Source: CAVQKZ01 sp963837325 (GTDB lineage: Bacteria > Actinomycetota > Actinomycetes > Mycobacteriales > Jatrophihabitantaceae). From it: a stretch of DNA of 64,000 nt. This document shows, piece after piece, positions 58,021 through 64,000 of this stretch. Location of the stretch: the NCBI GenBank assembly GCA_963837325.1, contig CAWIMV010000002.1, positions 806,001 through 870,000 on the forward strand. Reading direction: 5' to 3'. The notes beneath the pieces are model-generated. The model searched no databases. It worked only from the letters and a program-made list of their open reading frames with translations, and had not been told where the DNA came from. The stretch's first letter is position 1. Each line of letters begins with the position of its first letter. The position numbers and the translations under genes are program-made.

Positions 58021-59436
58021 GTGACCCAGCCACGCGCGCGTCGGGGCGGGCTGTCCCTGGCCCTCGGCGTTGCGCTCGTCGTCGTGCTGGCAGCGGGGGC
58101 CGCGGTCGGCGGCTACCTCATTACTCACAACGTCCGGGTGCACCGGGCGGCCGCCACGACGACGTCGCCGGCACCGACTCCGTCGGCGCTGGCCGCGGCT
58201 ACCGACGCCCCGAGCTCTTCGTCGCCGACGACCGCGAGCGGGTCGGCCCCTCTGCCGGACGCGGTGGCGGCGAAGATCGCCCCGGTCGTCGGCGACCCGG
58301 CCCTGGGCGGCCGGTTGCTCGCCGAGGTCGTCGACGGGGCGACGGGGACGGTGTTGTACGACCACCTCGGCTCGTCCCCGGCCGCGCCGGCTTCCACGGC
58401 CAAGCTGCTCACGGCCGCGGCCGTGCTGACCGCCCGTGCGCCCACCGACCGGATCACCACCCGGGTCGTGGCCGGGGCGCCGGGCACGATCGTCCTGGTG
58501 GGCGCCGGCGACCCCACGCTGTCCGGCGCGGGGCCCGGACAGGCCGGTGCCTACCCGGATGCGGCTCGGTTGAGCGACCTGGCCACGCAGGTTCGCCGGT
58601 CGCACGCGTCGGTGCGGCGCATCGTGGTCGACGACTCGGCGTTCACCGGACCCTCGGTGTCCGGCGACTGGGCCGCTGAGGACGTGCCCAGCGACTACGC
58701 CTCGGCGATCACGGCCGTCATGACCGACGGCGGCCGGGCCGCACCCGACGACGCCATCCGCAGCGCCGGACCCGACCTTGCTGCCGGGCACGAGCTGGCC
58801 GTGCTGCTGAAGCTGCCGGGCGTTGCCGTCACGCGTGGCACCGCGCCGGCCCACGCCGCCGTGCTCGCCAGCGTCAAGTCCGCGCCGATGTCCGTGCTGA
58901 TCAATCAGATGCTGCAGGACTCGGACAACGTCATCGCCGAGTGCCTGGCTCGGCAGGTCGCAATCGCGACCCACCGGCCGGCGTCGTTCGCCGGTGCCGC
59001 GGCGGCTACCCGGGCCGTGCTGGCCGGCGTCGGTGCCGACCCGGGACCGGGCCTGCGGGATGGCAGTGGTCTTGCCGCCAACGACCGGGTCAGCGCGATC
59101 GCCCTTGCGCGCGTGCTGCGCGTCATCGTCAGTTCGGCCCATCCGCCGCTGCACAACGTCGTCGCGGCCCTTCCGGTGGCGGCGTGGAGCGGCACGCTCG
59201 CCGACCGCTACCTGCCCGGGTCATCGGCCGGGCGCGGGGCCGGTGTCGTCCGGGCCAAGACCGGGACGTTGACCGCGGTGTCCACGCTGGCCGGCATCGT
59301 GCACGACACGAGCGGTCGGCTGTTGGTCTTCGCGCTGCTCGCCGACCGGGTGCCAGCGGGGGTTCCGGCGACTCGGGCGGCCGAGGCCGCGCTGGACCGC
59401 GTTGCCGCGGCCTTGGCCGGCTGCGGCTGCCGCTGA
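58021..59436 (+). CDS. dacB: D-alanyl-D-alanine carboxypeptidase/endopeptidase (PBP4, DacB)
   Basis: A 471-aa penicillin-binding protein of the S13 family. One N-terminal hydrophobic segment (about 10-33) anchors or exports it, followed by a Ser/Thr/Ala/Pro-rich linker. The active-site motifs are SxxK in PASTAKLL, SxN in QDSDNVIAE and KTG in RAKTGTLTAVS. It trims peptidoglycan cross-links. It is divergent from ppa with a gap of about 70 nt, and ends CGCR. Confidence 0.93.
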   Translation: MTQPRARRGGLSLALGVALVVVLAAGAAVGGYLITHNVRVHRAAATTTSPAPTPSALAAATDAPSSSSPTTASGSAPLPDAVAAKIAPVVGDPALGGRLLAEVVDGATGTVLYDHLGSSPAAPASTAKLLTAAAVLTARAPTDRITTRVVAGAPGTIVLVGAGDPTLSGAGPGQAGAYPDAARLSDLATQVRRSHASVRRIVVDDSAFTGPSVSGDWAAEDVPSDYASAITAVMTDGGRAAPDDAIRSAGPDLAAGHELAVLLKLPGVAVTRGTAPAHAAVLASVKSAPMSVLINQMLQDSDNVIAECLARQVAIATHRPASFAGAAAATRAVLAGVGADPGPGLRDGSGLAANDRVSAIALARVLRVIVSSAHPPLHNVVAALPVAAWSGTLADRYLPGSSAGRGAGVVRAKTGTLTAVSTLAGIVHDTSGRLLVFALLADRVPAGVPATRAAEAALDRVAAALAGCGCR

Positions 59437-59551
59437 GGCGGCGACCCGCGCGGGGGACGAAGGCCCCAGAACGGCTACCCCTGTGGCCCCGTTCGGATTT
59501 CAACTACCTTCCGAGGAAGACATTCGTGTTAAATTCCTGTAGGTTCCAGCT

Positions 59552-59602
59552 AAGACGAGTTTTTAACGTCGTCTTTACGGGGGAACCGAAGTACGGGGGA
59601 AC
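59552..59602 (+). promoter_or_regulatory. Hairpin and repeated ACGGGGGAAC element before a small membrane protein
   Basis: AAGACGA (59552-59558) pairs with TCGTCTT (59569-59575) around a T-rich loop. Then ACGGGGGAAC occurs twice, at 59577-59586 and 59593-59602, the second being the ribosome site of the ATG at 59605. The region from 59495 to 59580 is AT-rich, as for a promoter. The duplicated purine element may be a decoy ribosome site or protein target. Confidence 0.4.
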
Positions 59603-59604
59603 GG

Positions 59605-59826
59605 ATGCTTGCGCAGCAATCGACGCCGGGTGCGTCGTTGCGACTGTCTTGGGAGGGAACAGTTGCAACGCGCCACGCGGCGTTCGGCGCGAGCGCGCAC
59701 GACGCATTCGGCAACGGCATTCCGGTCTGGATATTGATGTCAGCCGGAATCGCGGTGCTGATCCTCGGCGTCGGTGTGCTGTTGTTCCTCGGTCGACGGC
59801 GCACCAGCCGAAGGGCCGTACGCTGA
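59605..59826 (+). CDS. Small single-pass membrane protein of unknown function (73 aa)
   Basis: A 73-aa protein with one transmembrane helix, VWILMSAGIAVLILGVGVLLF, at about residues 41-61 and a basic tail, LGRRRTSRRAVR, so the C-terminus is probably inside. GGGGGAAC precedes the ATG. It fits between dacB and the zinc protease with its own promoter-like region. No known family recognised. Confidence 0.6.
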   Translation: MLAQQSTPGASLRLSWEGTVATRHAAFGASAHDAFGNGIPVWILMSAGIAVLILGVGVLLFLGRRRTSRRAVR

Positions 59827-59830
59827 GCGA

Positions 59831-60877
59831 GTGAGCTCGCTCATCGACTGGGACCTCGCCGCACGTTCGGCGAAACGCTTCAGCCCACCCCCGCCCACAG
59901 TTTCCCGGGACGAAGCTGACTACGTCGTTGGCGAGCTGTATCAGGCGACCCTGCTCGCGGCCGGCCACGTCGCAGAGCTGACCGGGTTGGTCGAACCACC
60001 GGTCAGCGCCGCGACAAGAGTCATCGACCGCGCGGCCTGGATCGACACCAACACCAGCGGGATGCGCGCGGTGATGACTCCGCTTGTGGACAAGTTGGCG
60101 GCCGACAACCGGGTCGGGCGCGTTGCCGAGCGCGTCGGCGGCCGGCTCACCGGTGTCCAGGTCGGACTGGTCGTCGGGTTCCTGTCGGGCAAGGTGCTGG
60201 GCCAGTTCGAGTTCTTCGAGCGCAGCGGGGGCCAGTTGCTGCTCGTGGCCCCGAACCTCGTCGCCGTCGAACGCCAGCTCAACGTCGACCCGAGTGACTT
60301 CCGGCTGTGGGTCTGCCTGCACGAGGTCACCCACCGCGTGCAGTTCACCGCCGTCCCGTGGCTGCGCCAGCACATGCTGGACGAGGTCGCCGCCCTCACC
60401 GACGCCGTCGAGACCGATCCGGCCGCGATGCGCCGGCGGATGTCCGGCGCACTCGGCGAACTGGTGAAGGTGATCCGGGGCCAGGGCGACGGCTCCGGGC
60501 TGATGGCCGTCATCGCCACGCCCGAGCAGCGCACGATCCTGGACCGCGTCACCGCATTCATGTCCCTCGTCGAGGGCCACGCTGAATACGTGATGAACGC
60601 GGTGTCCCCTGACGTCATCCCCAGCCAGCAGGCCATCGAGCAGCGCTTCGCCCAGCGCCGGCGCAAGGGCGGCAATCCGCTCGACCGGTTGTTGCGCAAG
60701 CTGCTCGGCATGGAGGCCAAGACCCGCCAGTACGTCAACGGGTCGGCGTTCGTGCGCACGGTCGTCGATCGCATCGGCCTGGAGAATTTCAACGCCGTGT
60801 GGTCGTCGCGCGAGACCCTGCCGACCAAGGCCGAGATCGCCGAGCCGACGCGCTGGATCGCCCGCGTCCACGCCTGA
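59831..60877 (+). CDS. Zinc-dependent metalloprotease-like protein (DUF2342 family)
   Basis: A 348-aa protein with the zinc motif HEVTH in LWVCLHEVTHRVQFTAVPWL and conserved VEGHAEYVMNAVSPDVIPS downstream, probably supplying the third ligand. The N-terminus SLIDWDLAARSAKRF and GRLTGVQVGLVVGFLSGKVLGQFEFF are typical of the actinobacterial family that sits between dacB and tilS (Rv3626c-like); some databases label it coenzyme-F420-associated. Proteolysis is not proven. GTG 59831 was chosen; the stop overlaps the tilS ATG. Confidence 0.88.
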   Translation: MSSLIDWDLAARSAKRFSPPPPTVSRDEADYVVGELYQATLLAAGHVAELTGLVEPPVSAATRVIDRAAWIDTNTSGMRAVMTPLVDKLAADNRVGRVAERVGGRLTGVQVGLVVGFLSGKVLGQFEFFERSGGQLLLVAPNLVAVERQLNVDPSDFRLWVCLHEVTHRVQFTAVPWLRQHMLDEVAALTDAVETDPAAMRRRMSGALGELVKVIRGQGDGSGLMAVIATPEQRTILDRVTAFMSLVEGHAEYVMNAVSPDVIPSQQAIEQRFAQRRRKGGNPLDRLLRKLLGMEAKTRQYVNGSAFVRTVVDRIGLENFNAVWSSRETLPTKAEIAEPTRWIARVHA

Positions 60878-61830
60878 TGGGGCCCAATCCGGCCGTGGCC
60901 GAGGTGCGCCGCGCGGTGCGGACCGCCCTGGCCGCGTCATCGGGGCCGGTGCTGGTCGCGTGCTCCGGGGGAGCGGACTCGCTCGCACTGGCCGCCGCTA
61001 CGGCGTTCGAGGCGCCGCACCACGACCTGCGCGCCGGTCTGGTCACCGTCGACCACGGCCTGCAGCCGGGCTCGGCCGCGCAGGCCGCGCGGGTCGCCAC
61101 CATCGGCTACGAGTTGGGCTTCGACCCCGTGCTCACGCTGCGCGTCAGCGTCGGCACCGAAGGGGGCCGCGAGGCGGCGGCCCGTACCGCGCGGTACGCC
61201 GCCCTCGACGCGACCGCCACGGCCCTTGGTGGCTGCGTGCTGCTGGGGCACACTCTCGACGACCAGGCCGAGACCGTGCTGCTGGGCCTCGGCCGGGGCT
61301 CTGGGCCCCGATCGATCGCCGGCATGCGGACGGAGGACCGGCACTACCTTCGGCCGTTGCTGGGCGTGCGTCGCGCCACCACCGTGGCCGCCTGCGCCGC
61401 GCTCGGCCTCCAGCCGTGGCAGGACCCGCACAACGACGACCCGACGTTCCAGCGCGTGCGGCTGCGCCGAGAAGTGCTGCCGCTGCTGGAGGACGTCCTG
61501 CAGGGCGGGGTCGCCGAAGCGCTGGCCCGCACCGCCGCGCTGGTGCGCGATGACCTCGAGGCACTCGACGAAATCTCGCCCGCCGACGTGGGCGAGGCAC
61601 TCGACGTCGCGTCCCTGGTCGCCAAGCCGAGGGCGTTGCGGATGCGCGCGCTGCGGGCCTGGGCCCGACACCACGGTGTCGTCGGCATCAGCGCCGTTCA
61701 CCTGGGCGCGCTCGACACGCTGGTCACCGACTGGCACGGCCAGGGACCGGTCGACCTGCCGGGCGGTCGGGCCGCGCGGGCGTCTGGGAAACTCGTCATG
61801 AACCCTTCGCCCCGCGATCCGCAGGAGTAG
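60877..61830 (+). CDS. tilS: tRNA(Ile)-lysidine synthetase TilS
   Basis: A 317-aa N-type ATP pyrophosphatase with the PP-loop VLVACSGGADSLALA. It adds lysine to C34 of the tRNA-Ile that reads AUA, giving it isoleucine identity. GHTLDDQAETVLLGLGRGSGPRSIAGM and RPLLGVRRATT are further family blocks. ATG 60877 shares a base with the previous stop. The protein is short, lacking a large C-terminal domain, as is normal in actinobacteria. Confidence 0.93.
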   Translation: MGPNPAVAEVRRAVRTALAASSGPVLVACSGGADSLALAAATAFEAPHHDLRAGLVTVDHGLQPGSAAQAARVATIGYELGFDPVLTLRVSVGTEGGREAAARTARYAALDATATALGGCVLLGHTLDDQAETVLLGLGRGSGPRSIAGMRTEDRHYLRPLLGVRRATTVAACAALGLQPWQDPHNDDPTFQRVRLRREVLPLLEDVLQGGVAEALARTAALVRDDLEALDEISPADVGEALDVASLVAKPRALRMRALRAWARHHGVVGISAVHLGALDTLVTDWHGQGPVDLPGGRAARASGKLVMNPSPRDPQE

Positions 61831-61834
61831 CCGC

Positions 61835-62383
61835 GTGTCCGAGCTCGACGCCGACATCGAAGAGGTCCTGGTCACCGCCGACGAGATCCGTGAGAAGATC
61901 ACCGACCTCGCCAAGCAGATCGACGCCGACTATGCCGACCGCGAGCCGCTGCTCGTCGGCGTGCTCAAGGGCGCGGCCATGTTCATGTCCGACCTGGCGC
62001 GGGCGCTCGAGCGGCCGTCGACGATGGAGTTCATGGCCGTGAGCTCCTACGGCAGCGCCACGACGTCCTCGGGCGTGGTGCGCATCCTCAAGGACCTCGA
62101 CCGCGACATCACCGGGGCCCACGTCCTGATCGTCGAGGACATCATCGACTCCGGCCTGACCCTGTCGTGGCTGCTCAAGAACCTGGCCAGCCGGCACCCG
62201 GCGTCCATCGAGATCGTGACCTTGCTCCGCAAACCGGACGCCTCGAAGGTCGACGTTCCGGTCAAGTACGTCGGCTTCGACATCCCCAACGAATTCGTCG
62301 TCGGCTACGGCCTCGATTACGCTGAGAGATACCGAGATCTGCCCTACATCGGGCGCTTGCAGCCGTCTGTCTACGGCGGCTGA
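61835..62383 (+). CDS. hpt: Hypoxanthine phosphoribosyltransferase
   Basis: A 182-aa type I phosphoribosyltransferase, salvaging hypoxanthine and guanine. The PRPP motif is VLIVEDIIDSGLTLSWLL; EPLLVGVLKGAAMFMSDLARAL, MAVSSYGSATTSSGVVRILKDLD and PNEFVVGYGLDYAERYRDLPYIG match HGPRTases. GTG 61835 follows tilS by 4 nt; tilS-hpt-ftsH is a widely conserved order. Confidence 0.95.
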   Translation: MSELDADIEEVLVTADEIREKITDLAKQIDADYADREPLLVGVLKGAAMFMSDLARALERPSTMEFMAVSSYGSATTSSGVVRILKDLDRDITGAHVLIVEDIIDSGLTLSWLLKNLASRHPASIEIVTLLRKPDASKVDVPVKYVGFDIPNEFVVGYGLDYAERYRDLPYIGRLQPSVYGG

Positions 62384-62458
62384 CGTGTACCGTCCGTAAG
62401 GGAATCCGACGGTCGAAGCAGGAGGAACGCGGGCGGCGCGCCGTTCGTGATACACGAT

Positions 62459-64000
<1,542 letters not shown>

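Overview
The window is 64 kb of compact, very GC-rich DNA with frequent GTG starts and many 1-4 nt stop/start overlaps (ATGA, GTGA). The gene content is actinobacterial: mycothiol glycosyltransferase MshA, SenX3/RegX3, the tiny ribosomal protein bS22, Rex next to hemACDB, a BldN-type sigma factor, and DUF5667 and DUF4229 proteins. Much of the order (mshA, YbjN, gpm, senX3/regX3, ppx, proC, HTH, bS22, epimerase, acyltransferase, HAD, glutaredoxin, hemA/C/D/B, then hemL, phosphatase, TlpA, ccdA, resB, ccsB) follows the layout I remember from Mycobacterium and other actinomycetes. Futalosine-pathway genes plus a BldN-type sigma factor point away from mycobacteria, towards something like the Frankiales/Jatrophihabitans or Streptomyces side. 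The genus cannot be fixed from this sequence alone.

Layout: 1-5.3 kb has an SDR end, mshA and a YbjN gene, then an inserted MFS pump/TetR pair, then phosphoglycerate mutase. 5.5-6.9 kb is a DUF222/HNH (13E12-type) gene, copy 1. 6.9-15.9 kb has senX3/regX3, phosphatase and proline genes, bS22 and two lipid/sugar enzymes. 15.8-19.1 kb is a minus-strand block: HAD phosphatase, membrane anti-sigma candidate, BldN-like sigma. 19.2-31 kb has an AMP ligase, glutaredoxin, and the rex-hemA-hemC-hemD-hemB operon with a Rex operator, then hemL. 31.1-35.8 kb is System II cytochrome c maturation (TlpA, CcdA, ResB, CcsB). 35.8-54.9 kb holds most of the futalosine menaquinone route (mqnL, mqnP, mqnM, mqnE, mqnA, mqnC, then ubiE/menG). 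Interleaved with it are regulators, an MMPL pump, a secreted protein, HisN, hemerythrin, KptA and HNH copy 2 in inverted orientation. 55.0-57.4 kb is a repeat-peptide / JmjC-cupin / thioredoxin-like ferredoxin cassette. 57.4-64 kb is a second conserved block: ppa, dacB, zinc protease, tilS, hpt and the start of ftsH.

How the parts fit: haem synthesis, haem attachment to cytochrome c and menaquinone synthesis lie side by side, so the central 33 kb is largely a respiratory-chain assembly region, with the redox sensor Rex at its head. The best candidate for something undescribed is the repeat-peptide/oxygenase/ferredoxin cassette at 55.0-57.4 kb. A second notable feature is the pair of 92%-identical HNH modules in inverted orientation about 42 kb apart, each with a conserved leaderless-type promoter.

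Caution: three otherwise well-conserved genes (senX3, mqnC, an EamA transporter) each carry what looks like one extra base, and HNH copy 2 has an extra base next to its start. Either these are real mutations or the consensus carries a few insertion errors. I saw no tRNA, rRNA, CRISPR array, prophage or transposase. The only stretch over 300 bases without a large gene is 20933-21397, which holds short repeats, a probable 51-aa gene and the Rex operator.
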